Below, in pieces: positions 44,768-53,858 of a stretch of DNA of 64,000 nt. Made by a program: the position numbers and the translations under genes. Position 1 is the first letter of the stretch. Each line of letters starts with the position of its first letter. The stretch is from Acidobacteriota bacterium (GTDB lineage: Bacteria > Acidobacteriota > Thermoanaerobaculia > UBA5066 > Gp7-AA6): assembly GCA_020199905.1 (NCBI GenBank), contig JAIVJS010000026.1, positions 1 through 64,000 on the forward strand, in the 5' to 3' direction. Below the pieces are notes generated by a model, which ran no database searches, was not told the origin of the DNA, and saw nothing but the letters and a program-made list of their open reading frames with translations.

Positions 44768-45664
44768 ATGAAACTGGGATTCGTCGGCCTCGGGAAGATG
44801 GGCGGCAACATGGTCCAGCGGCTTCTCCGCGACGGCCACCAGGTCGTGGCGTTCGCGCGCAGCGCCGAGTCGGTCCGCGAAGCGGAGTCGCGCGGCGCCG
44901 ACGGGGCCGCGTCGTTGAAAGACGTCGTCGGGAAGCTCGCCGCCCCGCGAGTGGTCTGGCTGATGATTCCCGCGGGAAAGCCCGTGGACGACTCGATCAC
45001 GGAGCTCACGCCGCTCCTCTCCCGCGGAGACATCATCGTGGATGGCGGAAACTCCCGCTGGACGGACTCCGCCCGGCGCGCGGGAGAGCTTTCCGCCGCC
45101 GGGATCGGGTTCATCGACTCGGGGACCTCCGGCGGCGTCTGGGGGCTGGAGAACGGGTACTGCCTGATGGTGGGCGGAAGGCCCGAGGACTTCCGCGTCG
45201 TCGAGCCCGCCTTGAAGACGCTCGCGCCGCCCGACGGGTACGCCCACGTGGGCGGTCCCGGCGCCGGGCACTACGTCAAAATGGTTCACAACGCGATCGA
45301 GTACTCGATGATGCAGGGCTACGCGGAGGGTTTCGAGCTTCTCGCGAGGAGCGATTACGGCCTGAAGCTCGATCAGATCTCCCGGCTCTGGACACATGCG
45401 TCCGTGGTGCGCTCCTGGCTCCTCGATCTCCTGGTACTCGCGTTCGAGAAGGACCCGGGACTCCAGGGGATTCGGGGCTACGTGGAGGACTCCGGAGAGG
45501 GCCGCTGGACGCTCCAGGACGCGATCGACAAGGCCGTGCCGATGCCCGGTCTGGCGGGCGCCCTGTTCGCCCGGTTCTCTTCCCGCCAGCCGGACGCCTT
45601 CGCCGCTAAGGTCAACGCGGCGCTGCGAAACGAATTCGGCGGCCACGCGGTCAAGACCAAATGA
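44768..45664 (+). CDS. gnd: 6-phosphogluconate dehydrogenase, decarboxylating (short form)
   Basis: This 298-residue enzyme belongs to the short class of 6PGDH rather than the 470-residue form. It has the Rossmann start MKLGFVGLGKMGGNMVQRL, IIVDGGNSRWTDSARRA, DSGTSGGVWGLENGYCLMVG and GPGAGHYVKMVHNAIEY with the catalytic Lys. It oxidises 6-phosphogluconate to ribulose-5-phosphate; short forms often prefer NAD. AAGGAG lies 7 nt before the ATG. The stop overlaps zwf as ATGA. Confidence 0.95.
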   Translation: MKLGFVGLGKMGGNMVQRLLRDGHQVVAFARSAESVREAESRGADGAASLKDVVGKLAAPRVVWLMIPAGKPVDDSITELTPLLSRGDIIVDGGNSRWTDSARRAGELSAAGIGFIDSGTSGGVWGLENGYCLMVGGRPEDFRVVEPALKTLAPPDGYAHVGGPGAGHYVKMVHNAIEYSMMQGYAEGFELLARSDYGLKLDQISRLWTHASVVRSWLLDLLVLAFEKDPGLQGIRGYVEDSGEGRWTLQDAIDKAVPMPGLAGALFARFSSRQPDAFAAKVNAALRNEFGGHAVKTK

Positions 45665-47211
45665 GCGCGGTCGTCGTCCCGTTCGAGCCCCGCGTCGAGC
45701 CCGCGGCTTCCGACGATCGGGAAGTGCGGGGAGAAGAGGAGGCTCGGCCGCCCTGCACGCTCGTCATCTTCGGGGCGTCCGGGGATCTGACCCGGCGCCT
45801 CCTCGCGCCCGCCATCGCCCATCTGCTGCGCGACGGCGCGGTGTCCCCCGACTTCGCGATCGTGGGGCTCGCCCGATCGGAGATGAGCGACGCCGAATTT
45901 CGCGCGTACCTGGAGGGCGGTGCGCGGGAATTCACGCCTCCCACGCAGGGGCGGCCGGGCGAGCTGCCGCCCACCGTGCGGTACCTGGCCGGCGATTTCG
46001 GCGATCCCGGCCTCTACGACCGTTTGAAATCCACTCTGGATCAGATCGAAGGCAAGCGGCCCGGCTCGCGGAACCGGATCTTCTACATGGCGACGCCTCC
46101 CGAAGCGGATCCGACGATCGTGAAGTTCCTTGGCGACAAGGGGCTCGCATCCCCCGACCAGGGATGGGCGCGTGTCGTCGTCGAGAAGCCGTTCGGGCAC
46201 GACCTGCAGTCCGGGAAGGACCTGAACGACGAGCTCCGCTCGGTCTTCAAGGAGCGGCAGATCTATCGGATCGATCACTACCTCGGGAAGGAAACCGTTC
46301 AGAACATCTTCGTCCTCCGCTTCGCCAACGGCGTGTTCGAGCCCCTGTGGAACAACCGGTACGTGGACCACGTGCAGATCGCGGTGTCCGAGACCGTCGG
46401 GATCGGGCATCGCGCGGGCTATTACGAGGGCGCGGGCATCGTCCGCGACATGTTCCAGAACCACCTGCTGCAGCTCCTCTGCCTGACCGCGATGGAGCCT
46501 CCCGTCGCCTTCGAGGCGGACGCCGTCCGCGCGGAAAAAGTAAAGGTGCTCCAGTCCATCCGGCCGATCCCGGAAAACGCGATCGACGAGTGGGCCGTGC
46601 GCGGACAGTACGGACCGGGCGTCGTGGGCGGCAAGAAGGTGCCGGGATACCGGGAAGAAGAGAAGGTGGATCCCGCCTCGGGAACGCCCACCTACGCCGC
46701 GGTCAAGTTCGCCATCGACAACTGGCGGTGGGCCGGCGTGCCGTTCTACGTGAGGTCCGGGAAACGGCTTGCGGAGAGGGTCTCCGAGATCGCGATCGAG
46801 TTCAAACGCGTGCCTCATCCTCTCTTCTCGAAGGCGGTCGGAACCTTGAACCCGAACGTGCTCCGCGTGCGGATTCAGCCGGACGAGGGCGTGTCGCTGA
46901 AGTTCGACGCGAAGATCCCCGGCACGGTGATGCAGATCCAGTCGGTGTACATGGATTTTCCGTACAACAAGCTCGGAGCGCCGATCCAGGGCGGCTACGA
47001 GAGGCTCCTTCTCGACGTCACCCACGGCGACCAGACTCTTTTCACCCGGGGCGACGAGGTCGAGCAGGCCTGGCGGGTGGTCTCGCCGATCCTGCGCGCG
47101 TGGGAAGGGCACCCCGCGACCGACTTTCCCAACTACGCGTCGGGGACCTGGGGTCCGGAATCCGCGGACCGGTTCCTCGAGAGGGAGGGGCGGCGGTGGA
47201 GGACGTTGTAG
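45661..47211 (+). CDS. zwf: Glucose-6-phosphate 1-dehydrogenase
   Basis: This 516-residue enzyme starts the oxidative pentose phosphate pathway. The cofactor-binding IFGASGDLTRRLLAPAI (about residues 36-52), VVVEKPFGHDL and the active-site RIDHYLGKETVQNI are all present, as is the C-terminal SYASGTWGPE-like ending (NYASGTWGPESAD). It is coupled to gnd by ATGA; pgl follows. Confidence 0.97.
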   Translation: MSAVVVPFEPRVEPAASDDREVRGEEEARPPCTLVIFGASGDLTRRLLAPAIAHLLRDGAVSPDFAIVGLARSEMSDAEFRAYLEGGAREFTPPTQGRPGELPPTVRYLAGDFGDPGLYDRLKSTLDQIEGKRPGSRNRIFYMATPPEADPTIVKFLGDKGLASPDQGWARVVVEKPFGHDLQSGKDLNDELRSVFKERQIYRIDHYLGKETVQNIFVLRFANGVFEPLWNNRYVDHVQIAVSETVGIGHRAGYYEGAGIVRDMFQNHLLQLLCLTAMEPPVAFEADAVRAEKVKVLQSIRPIPENAIDEWAVRGQYGPGVVGGKKVPGYREEEKVDPASGTPTYAAVKFAIDNWRWAGVPFYVRSGKRLAERVSEIAIEFKRVPHPLFSKAVGTLNPNVLRVRIQPDEGVSLKFDAKIPGTVMQIQSVYMDFPYNKLGAPIQGGYERLLLDVTHGDQTLFTRGDEVEQAWRVVSPILRAWEGHPATDFPNYASGTWGPESADRFLEREGRRWRTL

Positions 47212-47229
47212 TCGAGAAGAGGGTCGATC

Positions 47230-47257
47230 GTTGAGCGTTCAGCGTTGAGCGTCGGAC
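47230..47257 (+). repeat. Type-C heptad array at the pgl start
   Basis: Units read GTTGAGC, GTTCAGC, GTTGAGC, GTCGGAC. The third unit contains the TTG used as the best available pgl start codon. Confidence 0.8.
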
Positions 47258-48096
47258 GGCGGGACCGGACGCGACGAGAGAACGGCGGGGGAGAAGCGAA
47301 GAACGGAACGGGGCTGCGCACGACCCTGCCGGCCGAGGCGCCGCCTCGCTTCGAGGTGCGGGTGCTGCCGGGGGCGGCCGGCCTCGCCGAGGCGGCGGCG
47401 CGCGAATTTCGATCGGCATCCGATGAGGCCATCGCGGCGCGCGGCGTGTTTCGCGTCGCGCTCTCCGGAGGGTCGACGCCCCGCCTTCTTCATGAGCGCT
47501 TGACGCGGCGTCCGTTCCGGCGCGGCATCGAGTGGGGGAGGATCCGCTTCTTTTTCGGCGACGAACGGTGCGTTCCGCCGGATTCGGATCGCTCCAATTA
47601 CCTCATGGCCGCCCGGACGCTGCTCGGGCCGCTGAAGATTCCGGCGGACCGCGTCTTCCGGATTCACGGAGAATTTCCGCCAAAGAGGGCCGCCGCCGAG
47701 TACGCAGGCGCTCTCGAAACGGAGTTCGCCGGGGAGCGGGGCAGGCCGCGGCTCGACCTCGTCCTCCTGGGCCTCGGGCCCGACGGACACACGGCGTCTC
47801 TCTTTCCGGGGACGCGCGCTCTCGAGGAACGGGACACCCCGGTCGCCGCGAACTGGGTCCCGAAGCTCCGCGAGTGGCGGATCACGATGACCTACCCGGT
47901 CCTGGACGCCGCCCGGCGCGTCGTCTTCCTCGTGGCCGGCCAGGAGAAAGCCGCGCCCGCCGCGGCGATTATCCGCAGGACCAAAGCGGGAAAAGACCTG
48001 CCCGCCGCCCGCGTCCGCCCGCGCCGGGGAAGCCTCCTGTGGCTACTGGACGAATCGGCAGGCGGGCGGCCTTGCCCGCCTTCGACTGCGCGATGA
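47245..48096 (+). CDS. pgl: 6-phosphogluconolactonase
   Basis: This DevB/SOL-type lactonase hydrolyses 6-phosphogluconolactone. Motifs are VALSGGSTPRLLHERL, IRFFFGDERCVPPDSDRSNY and LVLLGLGPDGHTASLFPGT. The start is uncertain: the TTG at 47245 lies within a heptad array and adds about 35 poorly conserved residues before RFEVRVLPGA; no ATG is available, and a GTG near 47356 would leave a minimal domain. The 3' end overlaps the convergent EF-G-like gene by 128 nt. Confidence 0.92.
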   Translation: MSVGRRDRTRRENGGGEAKNGTGLRTTLPAEAPPRFEVRVLPGAAGLAEAAAREFRSASDEAIAARGVFRVALSGGSTPRLLHERLTRRPFRRGIEWGRIRFFFGDERCVPPDSDRSNYLMAARTLLGPLKIPADRVFRIHGEFPPKRAAAEYAGALETEFAGERGRPRLDLVLLGLGPDGHTASLFPGTRALEERDTPVAANWVPKLREWRITMTYPVLDAARRVVFLVAGQEKAAPAAAIIRRTKAGKDLPAARVRPRRGSLLWLLDESAGGRPCPPSTAR

Positions 48097-50131
48097 TCTT
48101 TTCCTGGGCCGCGTGGGGCACTTCCGAGTAGTGCGAGAACTCCATGTGGAAGGTTCCCCGCCCCTGCGTGATCGAGCGCAGCTGGGCGCCGTACGTCAGC
48201 ATTTCGGCCATCGGCACCTGCGCCTTGATCACCGTATCCTCCGACTCCGCGTCCATGCCCTGGACGTGGCCGCGGCGGGAGGAGAGGTCTCCCATCAGGT
48301 CGCCGACGTACTCGTTGGGCGTGGAGACCTCGACGTTCATCACGGGCTCGAGCAGCGTCGGCCGCGCCTTTTCCATCGCCTCTTTGTAGGCGAGTGATCC
48401 TGCGATCTTGAAGGCGAGCTCGGAGGAGTCGACGTCGTGGTACTGGCCGTCGTAGAGGATCACGCGGAAGTCCACCATCGGGAAGCCCGCCAGGAATCCC
48501 TTGCGGCGGACCTCCTGGATGCCCTTTTCCACGGCGGGAATGAAGTTGCGCGGAATCGAGCCTCCGTAGATGTCGTCCACGAACTCGAAGTCCGCGCCGC
48601 GCGGAAGTGGCTCGACCCGGATGCGGCAGTCGGCGAACTGCCCGTGGCCGCCGGACTGCTTCTTGTGCCTCCCGTGCGCCTCGGCCTTCCCCTTGATCGT
48701 CTCGCGGTAGGGGACCTTCGGGGGATGGAGGATGACCTCGACGCCGTACCGTCGCTTGAGCCGGGCCACGGCGATCTCGACGTGCAGCTGCGACGCGCCC
48801 GACAGGTGAAACTCTTTGGTCTCGTCGTCGCGCTGAAAATGCAGCGACGGGTCCTCCTCGATCAGCTTGTGGAGGGCGGTCGAGATCTTGTCTTCGTCGC
48901 CCTTCGCGCGCGGCTCGATGGCGTAGGCGATCGAGGCCTCCGGCACGACGAGCTTCGGGAGGACGACCGGATGGTCCTTCGCGGTCAGCGTGTCGCCGGT
49001 GGTCGTCTCCTTCAGCTTCGCGACAGCGACGAGGTCGCCGGCACGCGCCTCCGGCACGTTGACGTGCTCCTTGCCCTGGGGGAGAAAGAGCCCCGAGAAG
49101 CGCTCGGGGATGCCCCGGGTCGAATTCCAGTACGTGCCGTCGGACTGAAACTTCCCGGAGCGCACGCGAAGGTAGGAGATCCTGCCGGCGAACGGGTCCG
49201 AGACGGTCTTGAAGACCTGGGCCACGGCGGGATCGGTCTCATTGGTGAAGATCTTCGCCGGCTTGCCGTCCTTGTCGGTCCCCTCGACCGCGGCGCCCTC
49301 GGGAGACGGAAGGATGGCGACGCAGGCGTCCAGGATCCGGACGAGGCCGATCTCGTGCGCGGAGGAGGCGCAGAGGACCGGAAAGATCTTCCGGTCGGCC
49401 ACTTCGGACTTCAACCCCGGCATCAGGTCCGCCGGATCGAGCGTGCCCTGAGCGAAGAACTTCTCCATCAGCCCGTCCTCGCCTTCCGCGACGAGCTCGA
49501 CGAGCTGCTCGTGCTGGGCGCGCGCCTGCTCGGCGAGATCTTCCGGGATGGGGCCGTCCACCCGCTTTCCGCTGTCGTGCGAGTGCGCTTCCATCCGGAC
49601 GAGGTCGATGGTCCCGCGGAAAGCTCGCTCCTCCCCGACCGGGATCTGGAGGGCCACGACGCCCCTGCCGAATCGGTTCTTCATGGCCTCGAGCGCCCGG
49701 TCGAAGGAGGCGCGCTCGCGATCCATGCGGTTGATAACGAAGAGGACCGGCCGGTTGAACTCCGAGGCGAATTTCCACGCTTTCTCCGTCTGGACCTCGA
49801 CTCCCGAGACGGCGTCGAGGACGAGGAGCACCGAGTCGGCCGCGGAAACCGCGGCCCGCGCCTCGGGGGAGAAGATCCCGTAGCCGGGGGCGTCGATGAA
49901 GTTGATCCGCACGTCCCGATGCATGACGTGGGCGCACGCGAGGTTGATCGAGATCCGCCTTTCGATCTCCTCTCCGTCGAAGTCGGTCGGGCACGTGCCC
50001 TCTTCGATCTTTCCGGGGCGGGTGGTCGCGCCGGCCGCGTGCAGCAGCCCGGCGATGAGCGTGGTTTTGCCCACCGTGTTGTGCCCGAGGACGGCGACAT
50101 TTCGGAGCTCCGGAGCCGAAAGAATTTTCAT
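47969..50131 (-). CDS. EF-G-like GTPase paralogue
   Basis: This 720-residue protein has the full EF-G domain order. The GTPase motifs deviate from translational EF-G: G1 is GHNTVGKTTL, G3 is DAPGYG rather than DTPGH, and G4 is NRMD. Domain IV has KKQSGGHGQFADCRI, and domain V the usual SSRRGHVQGMD. This is the EF-G-like class found beside a normal fusA in many bacteria; its role in elongation or recycling is not settled. A TATAAT box ends 7 nt before the ATG. The last 30 or so residues run past the family end and overlap pgl. Confidence 0.9.
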   Translation of the reverse strand: MKILSAPELRNVAVLGHNTVGKTTLIAGLLHAAGATTRPGKIEEGTCPTDFDGEEIERRISINLACAHVMHRDVRINFIDAPGYGIFSPEARAAVSAADSVLLVLDAVSGVEVQTEKAWKFASEFNRPVLFVINRMDRERASFDRALEAMKNRFGRGVVALQIPVGEERAFRGTIDLVRMEAHSHDSGKRVDGPIPEDLAEQARAQHEQLVELVAEGEDGLMEKFFAQGTLDPADLMPGLKSEVADRKIFPVLCASSAHEIGLVRILDACVAILPSPEGAAVEGTDKDGKPAKIFTNETDPAVAQVFKTVSDPFAGRISYLRVRSGKFQSDGTYWNSTRGIPERFSGLFLPQGKEHVNVPEARAGDLVAVAKLKETTTGDTLTAKDHPVVLPKLVVPEASIAYAIEPRAKGDEDKISTALHKLIEEDPSLHFQRDDETKEFHLSGASQLHVEIAVARLKRRYGVEVILHPPKVPYRETIKGKAEAHGRHKKQSGGHGQFADCRIRVEPLPRGADFEFVDDIYGGSIPRNFIPAVEKGIQEVRRKGFLAGFPMVDFRVILYDGQYHDVDSSELAFKIAGSLAYKEAMEKARPTLLEPVMNVEVSTPNEYVGDLMGDLSSRRGHVQGMDAESEDTVIKAQVPMAEMLTYGAQLRSITQGRGTFHMEFSHYSEVPHAAQEKIIAQSKAGKAARLPIRPVATGGFPGAGGRGRRAGLFPLWSCG

Positions 50132-50138
50132 GCGCCGG

Positions 50139-50144
50139 ATTATA
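50139..50144 (-). promoter_or_regulatory. -10 box for a leaderless EF-G-like gene transcript
   Basis: The minus strand reads a perfect TATAAT, 7 nt, then ATG. There is no Shine-Dalgarno, so a leaderless mRNA is expected. Confidence 0.55.
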
Positions 50145-50398
50145 TTCACGGGTCCGGCACCGCAGAGGCGCGCCGGTGAGGGGGTTCTCCCGGCCTTTTG
50201 CGAGAGGCCGCTCCGTCGGGCGCCCGGGCGAGCGACTCTCGGGGCTCCTCCGGGCGTCTCGAGGTCCGGAAGACGACGCCGAAGGCGCTGAAGTGCGCCG
50301 CGTCCTCTTTTCGCCGTCCCACGCCGGGGAGGAGGCGCCGTCGGGTGGCATTCGGGTCGAAGAAAACGCGCCGCCTGGCCTCGAATGACACGCGCGCA
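50145..50398. other. Divergent intergenic region without a recognised gene
   Basis: This is most of the 373-nt gap between the EF-G-like gene and the kinase. Short open frames exist on both strands but none has a recognisable domain, a good ribosome-binding site or a convincing length. No heptad array or core repeat is seen. Confidence 0.5.
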
Positions 50399-50427
50399 TT
50401 GACCCTCCTGCACGGCGACGCTACAAT
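50399..50427 (+). promoter_or_regulatory. Sigma-70-type promoter of the Ser/Thr kinase
   Basis: TTGACC (50399-50404), exactly 17 nt, TACAAT (50422-50427). It predicts a leader of about 70 nt before the ATG at 50505. Confidence 0.7.
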
Positions 50428-50504
50428 TTCGGAAATCCGTTCTCTCTCGGGAGGCGTGTTCGGGGAGATTTCGCCTTCGGGGGAAAGGAGTTTCTTCGAG
50501 TCCA

Positions 50505-52901
50505 ATGGGGGATAAAGGAGTCGCGGGGGCCCGGCTTCTCAAGCTCGGCCGGTACGAGGTACTGAGCGAGCTCGGGAAGGGCGCGATGGGGGTCGTGTAC
50601 CTCGCCAAGGACCCCGTGATCGGCCGCATGGTGGCCATCAAGACCATCCGGGCGTCCAGCATGGCCGGCGACGACGACTCCGAATCGCGCGAATTCCGGG
50701 AGCGGTTCGTCCGCGAAGCCCAGACGGCCGGGATCCTTTCCCACCCTCACATCGTCACGATCCACGACATCGGGGAGGACCCCGAGACCTCGACGTCCTT
50801 CATCGCGATGGAGTACATCGAGGGGAAGAATCTGAAGTCTCTGCTGGCGGAACGGGCGCCTTTTTCGTACGACCAGATCGCGGAAATGATCGCCCAGGTC
50901 GCGGAGGCGATCGACTACGCCCACCGCAAGGGGATCATCCATCGGGACATCAAGCCCGCGAACATCATCATCACGACGGACGAGAAGGTGAAGATCACCG
51001 ACTTCGGGATCGCGAAGGTCGCGTCTTCGAACCTCACGACGACGGGACAGTTTCTCGGGACCCCGAACTACATGTCTCCGGAGCAGGTCTCCGGCGCGCC
51101 GGTCGACGGCCGCAGCGACATCTTTTCCCTCGGGGTGGTTCTGTACGAGCTTCTGACACACCGCAAGCCGTTCGTCGGCGAGAACCTGACCGCCATTTCG
51201 TACAAGATCGTCCACGAGGACTTCACGCCTCCCGCCGAGCTTTCGAGCGAAGTCCCTTCCGAGTTCAACCCGATCGTCGCCCGAGCGATGGCAAAGGATC
51301 CCTGGAACCGGTACCAGCGCGGCAAGGACTTCGCTCTCGCGCTCTACCAGCTTCGCGCTCATCTGGAGGAGCAGCGGGCGCTCCAGGACCTCGGCACGAT
51401 CGTGTCCGAGGCGGAGTTCATGCCGACTCTGAAGCTCGCCAACATCGACCAGCTGGTCCTGGAGGCCGCGGAAGAGAACCGCCATCAGACGGAGGCGCGC
51501 TCGGGGCGCAGCACGCAGGTCCGGCCGCCCGTTCGCCTCGAAGACGCGACGCAAGCGTTCCGAGAGGATCCGGGAGTCCCGATTTCATCGGACCCGCGCG
51601 CGACCCCGGAAGCAACGCCCCCGCAGGCCGGCGCCGAGGCATCGGGTTCCGCCTCGTCGCCGGCGGGCCCGGCGGTCTCCACCCCGGGGGAGGCGCTTCC
51701 ACCGTTGACTCCCGTCATGCCGGCGGGGTCCGGTTCCGGAAAGGCCGACGCCCTTCCGGGAGGGGATGGCTCCGGCGCTCCGGCGGCCGCCGCGCAGTCC
51801 CCGGCCGCCTTCGCCGCATCCCGCGCCCCGACGACGCCGTTCGCGCTCCCGGCCAGGCGGAGGTCGGCTCCCAAGGACTCGAGCAAGGGACGTCCTCCCT
51901 CGCTCGCCCAGAAGCTGCAGGAGAAGGCGGCCTTTCTCAAGGGCCAGGACTGGAAACGGCTCGTCCGCTCCGAGGTCAATCCCGCCTGGTTCTGGCGCGT
52001 GGTCGGGATCGCGGTGCTCGTGCTGGTCGCGATCGTCGGCGGACTCCTGTGGCGGCGCGCGAGGGTTTCCCGCCCCACGATGCCGGTCGACGCGGCGCTC
52101 GAGAAGGAGACGCGCGATCGACGGGGATCGCTCGAGGAGGGCAAGAAGCTCTTCGCCGACGGCCAATACGAGGAAAGCCTCGCCCTCTTCCGAAGCCTGC
52201 TGGCCCGCAGTCCGAACAACGCGCAGGCCCGGCAGTATGCGCAGATGGCGGAAAACGCGCTCCAGGGCAAACAGGAGCAGTCGCGCAAGACGGCGGAAGC
52301 CGACAAAGCGATGCAGGCTGCGGTCGCGGCCTTCGCCGCGGGCAACTTCGACGAAGCGAAGAAGCGCGCCGACGACACGCTCGCCATGGATGGCGGACGC
52401 GTGGAGGCCCAGCAACTGCGGGAGCAGGCGAGCGCGAAGATTGCGGAAGCCGATGTCGCCGCCAGGAAGAAGCTGAAGCCGACGGCGGCACCCGTCCGGC
52501 GCGCCGCCGTCGCGCCGGTGAAGGAGGTCCGTCCGACGACCGCCGCCGCGCAGCCCACCGCGCCGCCCGTGGCCGTCTCGACGAGCGGCATGCTGCGGCT
52601 GCTCTTCGACTCTCCCGTGTCGGAAGGCCATGTGATGGTGGCGGTGAACGATCAGATCCTGCTGCGGAAGCAGTTCTCCTTCAAGCACAAGGAAGGCCTC
52701 TTCAAGACCGTGAGGGAGCGCGGCACGATCGACGAATCGATCCCGGTCCACGCGGGCGCGGCCTCGGTGAAGGTCTGGCTCTCGGGCCCGGACATCCCGG
52801 CGTCGGTGCTCGCGACCGCCACGGCCCAGGTCGGCGGTGGGGAGACGCGCACGCTCCGGCTCGACTACGCCAACGGCCGTCTCTCCGCGCGCGTTCAGTA
52901 G
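50505..52901 (+). CDS. Membrane-anchored PknB-type Ser/Thr protein kinase
   Basis: This 798-residue protein starts with a Hanks-type kinase domain (about 17-285): GKGAMGVVY glycine loop, K46 in [12 protein letters not shown] with catalytic D148, DFG at 166-168, and [11 protein letters not shown] Pro/Ala/Ser-rich linker follows (about 330-470), then one membrane segment near 495-517 ([18 protein letters not shown]). The outer part has TPR-like helices ([18 protein letters not shown]) and a C-terminal beta domain of unknown type. It probably senses an envelope signal. No partner phosphatase is nearby. Confidence 0.93.
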   Translation: MGDKGVAGARLLKLGRYEVLSELGKGAMGVVYLAKDPVIGRMVAIKTIRASSMAGDDDSESREFRERFVREAQTAGILSHPHIVTIHDIGEDPETSTSFIAMEYIEGKNLKSLLAERAPFSYDQIAEMIAQVAEAIDYAHRKGIIHRDIKPANIIITTDEKVKITDFGIAKVASSNLTTTGQFLGTPNYMSPEQVSGAPVDGRSDIFSLGVVLYELLTHRKPFVGENLTAISYKIVHEDFTPPAELSSEVPSEFNPIVARAMAKDPWNRYQRGKDFALALYQLRAHLEEQRALQDLGTIVSEAEFMPTLKLANIDQLVLEAAEENRHQTEARSGRSTQVRPPVRLEDATQAFREDPGVPISSDPRATPEATPPQAGAEASGSASSPAGPAVSTPGEALPPLTPVMPAGSGSGKADALPGGDGSGAPAAAAQSPAAFAASRAPTTPFALPARRRSAPKDSSKGRPPSLAQKLQEKAAFLKGQDWKRLVRSEVNPAWFWRVVGIAVLVLVAIVGGLLWRRARVSRPTMPVDAALEKETRDRRGSLEEGKKLFADGQYEESLALFRSLLARSPNNAQARQYAQMAENALQGKQEQSRKTAEADKAMQAAVAAFAAGNFDEAKKRADDTLAMDGGRVEAQQLREQASAKIAEADVAARKKLKPTAAPVRRAAVAPVKEVRPTTAAAQPTAPPVAVSTSGMLRLLFDSPVSEGHVMVAVNDQILLRKQFSFKHKEGLFKTVRERGTIDESIPVHAGAASVKVWLSGPDIPASVLATATAQVGGGETRTLRLDYANGRLSARVQ

Positions 52902-52931
52902 CGGCGGAGCGGCTCCGGAGCCCGCCGCGCC

Positions 52932-52961
52932 TTGAACCCGCGCCGGCGAACGCGATATAAC
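52932..52961 (+). promoter_or_regulatory. Promoter of tRNA-Pro
   Basis: TTGAAC (52932-52937), 18 nt, TATAAC (52956-52961). The tRNA begins 15 nt after the -10 box. Confidence 0.6.
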
Positions 52962-52976
52962 CGCTCCCTCTTCTCT

Positions 52977-53362
<386 letters not shown>

Positions 53363-53368
53363 TAGAAT
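53363..53368 (+). promoter_or_regulatory. -10 box for a leaderless PilZ transcript
   Basis: TAGAAT, 6 nt, then the GTG start. No Shine-Dalgarno is present. Confidence 0.5.
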
Positions 53369-53374
53369 CGGCCC

Positions 53375-53695
53375 GTGCCGGAAAGACAACGCCGACTCCG
53401 TAAGAAGCGGCGGTTTCTCGTTGAATTCGAAGCGGCCGGGGTCAAGCACACCGGCTTTACGCACGACGTGTCGCCCTCCGGCCTCTTCGTTTGCTCCATC
53501 CGGGCCCCGAAGCCGGGAACCGCTCTTTCCATGACCCTCCGCTCATCGAAAGACACAGACGTTGGTCTCCGGGGCGTTGTCGTGAGGTCCTTTCGTGGAC
53601 CACCTGCTCTGGCAGCTCTCATGCCGAGTGGCTTCGGAGTCCGGTTCTCCGAGACTCCTCCCGAGGATTACTTTCGGCTCCTGGCAACACTCTGA
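53375..53695 (+). CDS. Single-domain PilZ protein
   Basis: This 106-residue protein consists of one PilZ domain, which usually binds cyclic di-GMP. The arginine-rich switch RLRKKRR (residues 7-13) and the D31-x-S33-x-x-G36 motif (DVSPSG) are both present. Such small PilZ proteins act as second-messenger receptors on motility, secretion or enzymes. The GTG start is predicted to be at the very 5' end of the mRNA. A link to the PilT-like ATPase elsewhere in the window is possible but not shown. Confidence 0.88.
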   Translation: MPERQRRLRKKRRFLVEFEAAGVKHTGFTHDVSPSGLFVCSIRAPKPGTALSMTLRSSKDTDVGLRGVVVRSFRGPPALAALMPSGFGVRFSETPPEDYFRLLATL

Positions 53696-53858
53696 GGTTG
53701 GGCGGCCAGAGCCGGATCCTCCCGCCAGGGCGCTTCGAGCAACTCATGCCGCGGACGTGTCTGGATCGATGCCAACGCCGTCTCTGAGGCATCGCGACGC
53801 TTCGAACCGGACCACGCAGGTGCGGTCTCACCGGCTGGTGTACGCTGCGAACACTCGA

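Noticed and set aside
50176-50515. Small open frames upstream of the Ser/Thr kinase
   Set aside because: Composition is typical of random high-GC frames, none has a family match, and a good promoter lies at the 3' end of the region.
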